From: Planctomyces sp. SH-PL62 | GTDB taxonomy: Bacteria; Planctomycetota; Planctomycetia; Isosphaerales; Isosphaeraceae | NCBI RefSeq assembly: GCF_001610895.1 | Contig: NZ_CP011273.1 | Coordinates: forward strand, 6,076,001-6,140,000 | Reading direction: 5' to 3' | Length of the DNA stretch: 64,000 nucleotides | Part shown: piece by piece, positions 54,338-62,714 of the stretch | Numbering within the stretch: position 1 is the first letter of the stretch | Layout: each line of letters opens with the position of its first letter | Made by a program: the position numbers and the translations under genes | The notes under the pieces: model-generated | The model's input: the letters and a program-made list of their open reading frames with translations, nothing else | Told to the model about the DNA's origin: nothing | Database searches by the model: none

Positions 54338-56797
54338 ATGTTCAGGCACCGTCTCCTCTGCTCGATCGCCGGTCTCCTCGTCGTCCTCATCGCCGACGAC
54401 GCCTTCGCCCAGCGCGGCGGCATGCGCGGCGGAGGAGGCCGCCCCGGCGGCGGGGCCCGCGCAGGCGGCGGCATGGCACGCCCCGGCGGCGGGGCCCGTC
54501 CGGGAGGCGGCATGTCCCGTCCCGGCGGCATGACCCGCCCGTCAATGCCGATGAATCGACCCGCGACGCCGGGGAACCGACCCGGCGGCATGACCCGCCC
54601 CGGCGGTGGCATCGGCGGCGGAATGCCCAGCCGCCCCGGCGGCGGCATGCGGCCTCCCGGCGGCGTCGGCGGCGGAATGCCGAACCGGCCTGGCGGCGTC
54701 GGCGGCGGAATGCCTAATCGCCCCGGCGGCGGCGGTGGGCTACCTAATCGGCCCGGCGGGGGCATGCGGCCCCCCGGCGGCGGTGTCGGCGGAATGCCCA
54801 ATCGCCCCGGCGGCGGCGGTGGGCTGCCCAATCGACCGGGCGGCGGCGTCGGCGGCGGAATGCCGAACCGGCCGGGCGGCGGCGTCGGCGGATTGCCCAA
54901 TCGCCCCGGCGGCATGCGGCCTCCCGGCGGCGGCGTCGGCGGCGGTTCGCCCAACCGGCCAGGCGGCGGTGTCGGCGGCGGTTTGCCCAACCGACCGGGC
55001 GGCGGCGTCGGCGGATTGCCCAATCGCCCCGGCGGCATGCGGCCTCCCGGCGGCGGTTTGCCCAACCGGCCCGGCGGCGGCGTCGGCGGATTGCCCAACA
55101 GGCCAGGCGGCGGAGATGGCGGCTTTCCCAATCGGCCCGGCACTGGCGGCGGCTTTCCCAACCGGCCCGGCGGCGGCCGGCCCAACTGGGGCGACGTCAA
55201 CCGGCCCGGCGGCGGCTTTCCCAATCGCCCCGGCGGCGGCGGTGGGGGACTGCCCAATCGGCCCGGCGGCGGCGGTCGGCCCAACTGGGGCGACATCAAT
55301 CGCCCCGGCGGCGGTCGGCCCAACTGGGGCGACGTCAACCGGCCCGGCGGCGGCGGTCGGCCCAACTGGGGCAACGTCAACCGACCCGGCGGCAACCGGC
55401 CGGGATGGGGTGGTTCGACCAATATCAACAACATAAATAACATCAATAACATCAATAACACCAACATCGTCAACAACTCCAACCGGTGGGGCGGCGGCGG
55501 CTGGGGCGGCGGCGGCTGGGGCGGCAACGGCTGGGGCGGCGGCGGCTGGGGTGGCGGCGGTTGGGGCGGCGGCGGTTGGGGCGGCGGCGGCTGGGGTCCC
55601 GGAGCCTGGGGCGGCAACTGGTATCGGGGCGGCTGGGGCGGCAACGGCTTCTGGACCGGCTTCGGCGCGGGCGCCTTGACCTCGTTCGGCCTGGGGGCCA
55701 TGAACAGCTGGTTCCGGCCCACCGTCATCGGCATGCCGGTCGTCACCACGATGGGGGTCTACGATTACTTCCCGACGTGGAGCGTGGGCGCCTACGATTC
55801 GTGGGGCCTGGGGACCGTCGCCACCAGCGCCGTCTACAGCGACTACACGAACCCCTATTACGCCGCCGTCGTCGCGGCCCAGCCGGTCCAGGCGCAGCAG
55901 GCTGCGCCGGTCTACGATTACTCGCAGCCGATCAACGTGGCCGCCGCGCCCCCCGACCCGTCCGTGGCGACGACCAGCGAGCAGATCTTCTCCGCCTCCC
56001 GCGAGGCGTTCAAATCCGGCGACTACGCCCAGGCGCTGACCCTGGTCGACCAGGTGTTGGCGAAGACGCCCGACGCGCCCGTCATCCATGAATTCCGCGC
56101 CCTGGTCCTGTTCGCGACGGGCGAGTATGACAAGTCGGCGGCGGTCCTCTACGCGGTCCTCTCGGCCGGCCCCGGCTGGAACTGGGAGACGCTCGTCGGC
56201 CTGTACGCGGACGTCGGCACGTATACGAACCAGATCCGGGCGCTCGAGGCCGTCGTCAAGTCGCGGCCCGACGACGCCTCGCCCCACTTCCTGCTGGCCT
56301 ACCATTACATGGTCCAGGGCCACAAGGAAGCGGCCGCGGCCCAGTTCGAGGAAGTCGTCCGGCGGAACCCCGGCGACGACCTTTCCGCCGCCTTCGTCAA
56401 GGCCCTCAAGAAGGTGGGCGAGTTGTCCGCGACCCCGGCCGCCCCCGACGCGTCCCCCCCGCCGTCGGACGCGAAAGACGAGGACCATCCCGAGGACGTC
56501 GAGCCCCCCCCACCCCCTCCGGCGAACCTGCTGGGGAAGTGGAAGGCCAAGCCCGCCCCCGACGTGACGATCTCCCTGAACCTCGAAGAGGACGGCGTCT
56601 TCACCTGGGAGGTCGACGCCAAGGGCGAGAAGCAGACCCTCACCGGCATGGCCGGCTACAAGGACGACACCCTGGGCCTCTTCCAGCAAGACGGCCCGCC
56701 GCTCGCCGGCAAGATCGTCCAGGCCCAGCCCGACTCCTTCACCTTCAGCCCCGCCGGCACCGGAGACAAGGGCCCCGCCCTGACCTTCACCCGCTGA
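54338..56797 (+). CDS. Exported Gly/Pro/Asn-repeat protein with C-terminal TPR domain
   Basis: 819 residues. Signal peptide (LLCSIAGLLVVLIADDAFA) then about 330 residues of repeats such as GGGVGGLPNRPGG and GMRPPGGG, a short Asn-rich stretch (NINNINNINNINNTN, DNA about 55420-55480), then GW-rich repeats (GGGGWGGGGWGG, about 55490-55610). From about residue 540 a helical TPR-like region (REAFKSGDYAQALTLVDQVL, then EYDKSAAVLYAVLSAGPGW and ASPHFLLAYHYMVQGHKEAA) and a final beta domain (LLGKWKAKPAPDVTISLN) follow. It is probably outer-envelope or extracellular. Repeat number may vary between strains. Confidence 0.8.
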   Translation: MFRHRLLCSIAGLLVVLIADDAFAQRGGMRGGGGRPGGGARAGGGMARPGGGARPGGGMSRPGGMTRPSMPMNRPATPGNRPGGMTRPGGGIGGGMPSRPGGGMRPPGGVGGGMPNRPGGVGGGMPNRPGGGGGLPNRPGGGMRPPGGGVGGMPNRPGGGGGLPNRPGGGVGGGMPNRPGGGVGGLPNRPGGMRPPGGGVGGGSPNRPGGGVGGGLPNRPGGGVGGLPNRPGGMRPPGGGLPNRPGGGVGGLPNRPGGGDGGFPNRPGTGGGFPNRPGGGRPNWGDVNRPGGGFPNRPGGGGGGLPNRPGGGGRPNWGDINRPGGGRPNWGDVNRPGGGGRPNWGNVNRPGGNRPGWGGSTNINNINNINNINNTNIVNNSNRWGGGGWGGGGWGGNGWGGGGWGGGGWGGGGWGGGGWGPGAWGGNWYRGGWGGNGFWTGFGAGALTSFGLGAMNSWFRPTVIGMPVVTTMGVYDYFPTWSVGAYDSWGLGTVATSAVYSDYTNPYYAAVVAAQPVQAQQAAPVYDYSQPINVAAAPPDPSVATTSEQIFSASREAFKSGDYAQALTLVDQVLAKTPDAPVIHEFRALVLFATGEYDKSAAVLYAVLSAGPGWNWETLVGLYADVGTYTNQIRALEAVVKSRPDDASPHFLLAYHYMVQGHKEAAAAQFEEVVRRNPGDDLSAAFVKALKKVGELSATPAAPDASPPPSDAKDEDHPEDVEPPPPPPANLLGKWKAKPAPDVTISLNLEEDGVFTWEVDAKGEKQTLTGMAGYKDDTLGLFQQDGPPLAGKIVQAQPDSFTFSPAGTGDKGPALTFTR

Positions 56798-56822
56798 AAC
56801 GCGCCGTCGAAGGCTCGCCCGA

Positions 56823-56852
56823 CGATCCTTCCCCCGCGCGGGGGAAGGATCG
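56823..56852. terminator. Perfect 30-base CTTCCCCC palindrome between convergent genes
   Basis: CGATCCTTCCCCCGC paired with GCGGGGGAAGGATCG, no unpaired base on either arm. It lies between the convergent Gly-rich protein and esterase genes, so termination from both sides is likely. Confidence 0.65.
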
Positions 56853-56876
56853 AACGCGCCAGCATGTCACCCCGAT

Positions 56877-57779
56877 TCAGGGCTTGGGGGCGAGGAGCTT
56901 CGTCGACCGGAGCCATTCCTCGCACCGCTGGGGCCAGGTCGAGCAGGGGTGGGCGCTGGGCCTCAGGCCGAATCCGTGGCCGCCGGATGCGTAGATGTGC
57001 AGTTCGGCGGGAACCCCGGCCTTCTTGAGGGCCGAGTACATGAGGACGCTGTTCATCGGGCTCACCTCGTCGTCGCCGGCGTGGGCGAGGAACATCGGCG
57101 GCGTCTCGTCCGTGACGCGGGCGACCGGGTTGTCGGCCTCTTCCGGGTTCTCCATGCCGCCGGGGTAGACGAGGACGGCGAAGTCGGGCCTCGGGCTAAC
57201 CTGGTCGACCGCGTCCGTCGAGGGATAGGCCGGCTCGTGGAACCGCGTCGAGGCGGCGGCCGACAGATGGCCTCCGGCCGAGAAGCCCAGCACGCCGATC
57301 CGGCTCGGGTCGAGCTTCCACTCCGCGGCCTTGCTCCGCACCAGCCTGACCGCGCGCTGGACGTCCATCAGGGGCTGGATCGGCTTCTGGCCGTCGGGCG
57401 TCCCCTCCCGGCGCGGGACCCGGTACTTCAGGACGATCCCGGTCACGCCGATCGAGTTCAGCCAGGTCGCGACCTCGTCGCCTTCCAGGTCCATCGCGAG
57501 AATGTGATAGCCGCCCCCCGGGCAGATCACCACCGACGCGCCGGTGTCCTTCTCCGGGGCCGGGCGATAGACCGTCAGGGTCGGGTGCGAGACGTTCGCC
57601 AGCCGCTTGATCGGCGTCTCGTCCAGATACTTCTCCGGCCCGATCGTCCCCACCTCGCCCGGCGCGGGACCCGGCCAGACGTCCAGGACCAGGGGCGCGG
57701 GAGGATCGGCGGCCGTCGCCGCCGGGGCGTTCAGGCCGAGCAAGGCGATAAGGCCGATTCCAAGCTTCAGGCGACTCAT
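56877..57779 (-). CDS. Exported alpha/beta hydrolase (esterase, acetyl-xylan-esterase-like)
   Basis: 300 residues with a signal peptide (LGIGLIALLGLNAPAATA). The fold is an esterase of the BD-FAE/acetyl xylan esterase group: VVICPGGGYHILAMD is the oxyanion loop, GVLGFSAGGHLSAAA carries the nucleophile Ser, HAGDDEVSP the acid and ASGGHGFGL the His. It probably deacylates carbohydrate esters outside the cytosol. ATG has GAGGAG at 9 bases. Confidence 0.9.
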   Translation of the reverse strand: MSRLKLGIGLIALLGLNAPAATAADPPAPLVLDVWPGPAPGEVGTIGPEKYLDETPIKRLANVSHPTLTVYRPAPEKDTGASVVICPGGGYHILAMDLEGDEVATWLNSIGVTGIVLKYRVPRREGTPDGQKPIQPLMDVQRAVRLVRSKAAEWKLDPSRIGVLGFSAGGHLSAAASTRFHEPAYPSTDAVDQVSPRPDFAVLVYPGGMENPEEADNPVARVTDETPPMFLAHAGDDEVSPMNSVLMYSALKKAGVPAELHIYASGGHGFGLRPSAHPCSTWPQRCEEWLRSTKLLAPKP

Positions 57780-57958
57780 GACGGACGACTCCTCGGGTCC
57801 GAAAGGAACGGCCCGACCGCGCGGCCGAGGCCGAAACGTGGATGCGAACTCGCCTTGCGGCGATCGCGTCCTTCGTTTTTAATCGCGGCCCTCATCTCGA
57901 AGCAAGCGGGACGCCCTCCCACGGCCCCGATCCTTACCCAACATAAGGAATTCCGCGC

Positions 57959-58210
57959 ATGACGCCGCTGCTCGCCTACTTCGGCCCGGAGACCGTCCTG
58001 CCGGCCACGTCCATCGTCGCCACGATCCTCGGCGTGGCCCTGATGCTGGGCAAGAACTCGCTCCGCTGGGGCGTCGGCCTCGTCAAGACCGCCGTCGACG
58101 CCTGCCTCCGCCGCAAGGCGAGCCCCGGGGCGTCGAACACGACCACCAAGGCCCCCCACTTCGCCAAAACCGCCAGGCCGCGCGTGAAGGACGACGTCAC
58201 GGCCCGCTGA
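57959..58210 (+). CDS. Small protein with one hydrophobic segment, unknown function
   Basis: 83 residues: a short N-terminal hydrophobic stretch (LPATSIVATILGVALML) that could be a membrane anchor, then a basic tail (AVDACLRRKASPG, TARPRVKDDVTAR). The ATG has TAAGGAA at good distance, and the upstream region is AT-rich, so it is likely expressed. A hairpin follows (GGCCGCCGCCTC with GAGGCGACGGCC, about 58246-58274). No family recognised. Confidence 0.6.
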   Translation: MTPLLAYFGPETVLPATSIVATILGVALMLGKNSLRWGVGLVKTAVDACLRRKASPGASNTTTKAPHFAKTARPRVKDDVTAR

Positions 58211-58342
58211 GGCCGCGCGGGCGGGTTCGCGGATCAACGACGAAAGGCCGCCGCCTCGGGGAGAGGCGACGGCCCTTGCTTGGTCGACGTCGATTCGGCC
58301 GATCCGAGCCCGAGCCCGCGTGGGGCTCGGGACGCGGTCGGA

Positions 58343-61300
58343 TCAGGAGCAGCCCATGCTGTTGCCGCAGTTGAAGCAGCGGTAGCAGGTCCCGCAGCGG
58401 ACGGTCAGGGCACCGCAATTGTCGCAGGCCGGGGCGTCGCTCTGGAACGAGGCGAACTGGCGGTCCTGGATGGCCAGCTCCGGCTGGATCGACTGGGGCA
58501 GCGTCGCCGGCTGCTTGCCCGGCGCGGCGCCCAGGACGGCCTCGGCGTGCTCGAGGTCGGCGATCGTGGCCGAGCGGTGGCCGTTGACCTTGAGGACGGG
58601 GGTGGACGACCCGACGGCCTCGACGACCGTCTGGGCCGCGGGCTCCTCGGCCCCTCGGTTCGGGGAGTTGGCCTCGCGGTAGCCGGAGATGAACTCCATG
58701 CCGAGCCAGCGGAAGATGTAGTCGGCGATGCTCTTGGCGATCGGGATGTCCGGGTTCTTGGTGAACCCGGCGGGCTCGAACCGGCTGTGGGCGAACTTGT
58801 TGACGAAGACCTCGAGCGGCACGCCGTATTGCAGGCCGATCGAGATCGAGGTCCCCAGCACGTCCATCAGGCCGCCGATGGTCGAGCCTTCCTTGGCCAT
58901 CGTGATGAACAGCTCGCCGGGGCGGCCGTCGGGGTAGAAGCCGACGTTGATGTAGCCCTCATGCCCCTGGATGTCGAACTTGTGCGTGATGCTCCGCCGG
59001 GTGTGCGGCAACCGCTCGCGCCGGGGCTTGGTGGCGACCGTCGCCGGCGAGGTCGTCTGCACGGGCTTCAGCGACTCGACCGCGATCGGGGCCGGTTCGG
59101 GGACGACGGCCGCGGCCGCCGCGGCCTTGTCGGCCTCGCCCTTCTCGGACTTGGTCGAGACCGGCTGGCTCCCCTTGGAGCCGTCGCGGTAGATCGCCAG
59201 GGCCTTGAGGCCGAGCTTCCAGCCTTCCAGGTAGGTGTTGCGGATATCCTCGACGGTCGCCTCGTTCGGCAGGTTGCACGTCTTGGAGATCGCACCCGAG
59301 AGGAACGGCTGGACCGCCGCCATCATCCGCAGGTGGCCCCGGTAGTGGATGCTCCGGCCCCCCTGGGGCGGGGCGAAGGCGCAGTCGAAGACGGGCAGGT
59401 GCTCGTCCTTCAGGCTGGGGGCGCCCTCGATGGTGTCGTGGGCGTCGATGTAGTCCAGCATCCCGCGGATCTCGGGCTCGTCGTAGCCGAGCTTGCGGAG
59501 CGAGGCGGGGACCGTCTGGTTGACGATCTTGAGCATGCCGCCGCCGGCCAGCAGCTTGTACTTGACCAGGGCGATGTCGGGCTCGATGCCGGTGGTGTCG
59601 CAGTCCATCATGAAGGCGATGGTGCCCGTGGGCGCCAGCACCGTCACCTGGCTGTTGCGGAAACCGTTGGCGCGGCCGACCTCCAGGCACTCGTCCCAGA
59701 TCCGGTGCGCGGCCGACCGGACGGCCTCGGGGGCCGCCTCGTCGAGGGCGTAGGCCGCCTCGCGGTGCATCTCCATGACATGGAGCATCGGCTCGCGGTT
59801 GATCGCGAAGCCGTCGAACGGCCCGACCCGGCCGGCGTGCTCGGCGCTGGTCAGGTAGGACTGGCCGTGCATGACGGCCGTGATCGCCGCGGCCACCGCC
59901 CGGCCCTCATCGGAGTCGTACGGCAGGCCCGACGACATCAGGAGGCTTCCCAGGTTGGCGAAGCCCAACCCCAGGGGGCGGAACTTGTGGCTGTTGGCGG
60001 CGATCTTCTGCGTGGGATAGCTGGCGTGGTCGACCAGGATCTCCTGCGCCGTGATGAAGACCCGCACCGCCGCGCGGAACCGCTCCACGTCGAACGCACC
60101 GTCCGCGTCCACGAACCGGACCAGGTTCAGCGAGGCCAGGTTGCACGCCGAATCGTCGACGAACATGTACTCGCTGCACGGGTTCGAGGAGTTGATCGGC
60201 GCCGTGTTCGGGCAGGTGTGCCAGCGCTGGATCGTGTCTTCGTACTGCATGCCGGGGTCGCCGCAGAGCCAGGTCCCCTCGGCGATCCGATCCAGCAGCA
60301 TCTCGGCCTTGTAGGTGTCCACCGGCCGTCCCGAGAGGACCGCCGTGGTGGTCCACTCGCCGTCGTTCTCGGCGGCGTCCAGGAAGGCGTCGGAGCAGCG
60401 GACCGAGAGGTTGGCGTTCTGGAACAGGACGGAGCTATAGGCGTCGCCGTTGAAGTTCGCCTCATACCCCTGCTGGATCAGGGCTTGCGCCTTGGCCTCC
60501 TCCTTGATCTTGCACTCGATGAAATCGAGGATGTCCGGGTGCCAGCACTTCAGGGTCTGCATCTTGGCGGCGCGACGGGTCTTGCCCCCCGACTTCACCA
60601 CGCCGGCGACAGCGTCGTACACCCGCATGAAGCTGACCGGCCCCGAGGGCGTGCCGCCGCCGGCGAGCTTCTCGCGGCTGGACCGAAGCGTCGACAGGTC
60701 GGTGCCGGTCCCGGAGCCGAACTTGAACAGCATGGCCTCGCTGTGCGCGAGCCGCATGATGCCGTCCATGTCGTCGGAGACGCTCTGGATGAAGCAGGCC
60801 GAGGACTGGGGCGTCTCATACGCGTTGGACGCGGCGACGACCGTCCGGGTCTCCTCGTCCCAGCGCCAGTTGTTGGCCGGGCCGGCGATCCCGTAGGCGT
60901 GGAACAGGCCGACGTTGAACCAGACCGGGGAGTTGAACGACCCGTACTGGTTCAGGCAGAGCGCGGAAAGCTCGTCGTAGAACCGCTCCGAGTCTTCCGG
61001 CGTCGCGAAGTAGCCGTCCTCGCGGCCCCAGTCGGCGATCGTCCGGGTGACGCGGTCGACGAGTTGGCGGACCGAGTACTCGCGCTTCCCCTCGGCGGGC
61101 GAGCCGTTGCCGCCGGAGACGTCGCCGTAGAAGTACTTGCTGACCACGACGTTGGTCGCGAGCTGACTCCAGGCCTTGGGGATCTCGCAGTCCAGCTGCT
61201 CGAAGATCGCCCGCCCCCGCTCGTCCTTGATGGCCGCCGACCGGGAGTCCCACTCCACCTGATCGTACGGGCTCACCCCCTCGGTGCTGAACACGCGAGG

Positions 61301-61411
61301 AACCACCATCCCCGAACATCCCCGGGCCTGATCCTTCGCCTTCGCCGACGCTCCCTCGGGCTGTTGCTGTTCCACAGAGGTCGTCCCCTCCCGTCGTCCT
61401 GCTCTCGACAT
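58343..61411 (-). CDS. nrdJ: Vitamin B12-dependent (class II) ribonucleotide reductase
   Basis: 1022 residues, expected size. ASSACFIQSVSD and NSSNPCSEYMFVDDSACNLA hold conserved active-site Cys and the NPCSE motif, FGSGTGTDLSTLRSS and the barrel motifs follow, and the C-terminus ends with a zinc-type cluster CDNCGALTVRCGTCYRCFN. It makes deoxyribonucleotides using adenosylcobalamin radicals and needs no oxygen. I use ATG 61411, with GGGGGAG 9 bases upstream; TTG 61444 is less likely. Its promoter lies 60 bases upstream. No cobalamin riboswitch was seen. Confidence 0.96.
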   Translation of the reverse strand: MSRAGRREGTTSVEQQQPEGASAKAKDQARGCSGMVVPRVFSTEGVSPYDQVEWDSRSAAIKDERGRAIFEQLDCEIPKAWSQLATNVVVSKYFYGDVSGGNGSPAEGKREYSVRQLVDRVTRTIADWGREDGYFATPEDSERFYDELSALCLNQYGSFNSPVWFNVGLFHAYGIAGPANNWRWDEETRTVVAASNAYETPQSSACFIQSVSDDMDGIMRLAHSEAMLFKFGSGTGTDLSTLRSSREKLAGGGTPSGPVSFMRVYDAVAGVVKSGGKTRRAAKMQTLKCWHPDILDFIECKIKEEAKAQALIQQGYEANFNGDAYSSVLFQNANLSVRCSDAFLDAAENDGEWTTTAVLSGRPVDTYKAEMLLDRIAEGTWLCGDPGMQYEDTIQRWHTCPNTAPINSSNPCSEYMFVDDSACNLASLNLVRFVDADGAFDVERFRAAVRVFITAQEILVDHASYPTQKIAANSHKFRPLGLGFANLGSLLMSSGLPYDSDEGRAVAAAITAVMHGQSYLTSAEHAGRVGPFDGFAINREPMLHVMEMHREAAYALDEAAPEAVRSAAHRIWDECLEVGRANGFRNSQVTVLAPTGTIAFMMDCDTTGIEPDIALVKYKLLAGGGMLKIVNQTVPASLRKLGYDEPEIRGMLDYIDAHDTIEGAPSLKDEHLPVFDCAFAPPQGGRSIHYRGHLRMMAAVQPFLSGAISKTCNLPNEATVEDIRNTYLEGWKLGLKALAIYRDGSKGSQPVSTKSEKGEADKAAAAAAVVPEPAPIAVESLKPVQTTSPATVATKPRRERLPHTRRSITHKFDIQGHEGYINVGFYPDGRPGELFITMAKEGSTIGGLMDVLGTSISIGLQYGVPLEVFVNKFAHSRFEPAGFTKNPDIPIAKSIADYIFRWLGMEFISGYREANSPNRGAEEPAAQTVVEAVGSSTPVLKVNGHRSATIADLEHAEAVLGAAPGKQPATLPQSIQPELAIQDRQFASFQSDAPACDNCGALTVRCGTCYRCFNCGNSMGCS

Positions 61412-61473
61412 CGGCTCAAGCTCCCCCGGGGATTTCGCGACCAAGATCGATGCGGGACGAGGAATTTCGCCCC

Positions 61474-61502
61474 ATTATAATCGATCGTTGTCCACTAGTC
61501 CA
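61474..61502 (-). promoter_or_regulatory. Sigma-70 promoter for nrdJ
   Basis: On the minus strand: TGGACT, 17-base spacer, TATAAT. The -10 is perfect and the predicted transcript start is about 55 bases before the ATG at 61411. Confidence 0.7.
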
Positions 61503-61910
61503 GATGTACATTCCGGCCGCCATAACGTCGGTCTTTCGGGTCGCGCGACTTGAATCGACGCCTCGATCCGGTCGGACGATTCGCGAGGAAGGCGGGAGGC
61601 GAAGGACTCCCAGGAAATGACGTCCTCGACAGTTCCTCGACGGCGGCGGTTCGTTCGCGAATCGGCTCGCTTCCAAAAATGCGCGCGCCACCGGATGCGG
61701 GCGCAAAAAAAGTGCCAACCTCGCACCGAACGCGCCGGGCGCGGGCGGAAGATGTGGGAAAGGCGTCGAATCAGGAAAACGACCTCCATCCCCCGCTCGC
61801 TTTGCCTCTCCAGTCGGCATGGGATGAGCCTTACAACACCGGGACGTCGGCTCGATCGGGATCAGGCCGCCTCATCTGGAGTATGGTGCGAAAAAACCTC
61901 GCCCATGGCG

Positions 61911-61955
61911 AAAAAAAGAACGCCCGCGTCGGCGAAAGGGCCGGACGCGGGCGTT
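61911..61955 (-). terminator. Rho-independent terminator of rplU
   Basis: On the minus strand: AACGCCCGCGTC, 13-base loop, GACGCGGGCGTT, then CTTTTTTT. A perfect 12-pair stem with a long T-tract, 40 bases after the rplU stop, so rplU is not co-transcribed with nrdJ. Confidence 0.92.
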
Positions 61956-61997
61956 TGGATTTCGAAGGTGGTCGGATCAGAATGCCGTGCGGGCCGT

Positions 61998-62315
61998 TCA
62001 GGAGGCGTTGGCGACGGCGGTGATCTGGACCGTGGTGTAGGGCTGGCGGTGGCCGCGACGGCGGCGCATGTTCTTGCGGCGGCGGAACTTCTGGATGATG
62101 ATCTTCTTGGCGCGGAACTGGTTGACGATCTTCGCCGTCACCTTGGCCCCGTCGATGACGGGGGCGCCGATGGTCGGCTCGCCTTCGCCTGCGATCAGGA
62201 GGACCTTGCCGAAGATCAGCTCGTCGCCGGCCGTGCCCTGGCGACGGTCGACCTGGATGAAGTCGCCTTCGGAAACGCGATACTGGTGGGAACCGTCTTC
62301 AAAAACAGCGTACAT
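61998..62315 (-). CDS. rplU: 50S ribosomal protein L21
   Basis: 105 residues: MYAVFEDGSHQYRVSEGDFI at the start and KIIIQKFRRRKNMRRRRGHR followed by QPYTTVQI at the end are typical of L21. In most bacteria rpmA (L27) follows directly; here a terminator follows and nrdJ is next, so the usual rplU-rpmA pair is broken. ATG start. Confidence 0.97.
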   Translation of the reverse strand: MYAVFEDGSHQYRVSEGDFIQVDRRQGTAGDELIFGKVLLIAGEGEPTIGAPVIDGAKVTAKIVNQFRAKKIIIQKFRRRKNMRRRRGHRQPYTTVQITAVANAS

Positions 62316-62714
62316 GGTCTTTCCGAAGCTCCTGGGCGGACGTCGGCCCGCGCTCGACGAGTACGGGTGCTCGGGATCGCCCGCCCCCGACCTCTTCTTC
62401 CCTTACGATGGTTCGCCTTCGCCGCGCGGAATCCCCTCCGAGCGAGAAGAAAACGCAAGCATAGCCTACAGAAGGGCCCCCGATCAAGAGACATCGCCGC
62501 GCGCCAACCGTCAAAATCCGCACGCCCCGGCCGATGCGGCGCATCCCCTCGCCCGAAACGGGCCGTCGCGCCCTGATGCCCCCGCCTTCCGGCCCGCGTT
62601 AACCTGATCCTGGGGAAATCTCGCGAAATCCCGGAAACCTGGGCCCGTTCCGGCGACTCCTCGCATGGGAGGGGTCGAGGGCTTCGAGACTTCGAGGTGG
62701 GGACGGGTGGGCCG
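62316..62714. other. Divergent intergenic region between rplU and the last ECF sigma gene
   Basis: 399 bases. Holds the rplU promoter (62458-62487) and a leader of about 140 bases that could fold, but no known ribosomal-protein autoregulatory structure can be identified by eye. Confidence 0.4.
62458..62487 (-). promoter_or_regulatory. Candidate promoter for rplU
   Basis: On the minus strand: TTGATC, 18-base spacer, TATGCT. Both boxes are close to consensus; the leader to the ATG at 62315 is about 135 bases. Confidence 0.5.

Larger units (their letters stand above)
61412..61997. other. Intergenic region between nrdJ and rplU
   Basis: 586 bases, minus-strand genes on both sides. Contains the nrdJ promoter (61474-61502) and the rplU terminator (61911-61955). 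The part between them is low in recognisable structure; no B12-box-like sequence or ORF with family features is seen. Confidence 0.5.

Noticed and set aside
61412-61997. Cobalamin riboswitch upstream of nrdJ
   Set aside because: No B12-box-like or conserved core sequence could be found, and the leader after the promoter is only about 55 bases.
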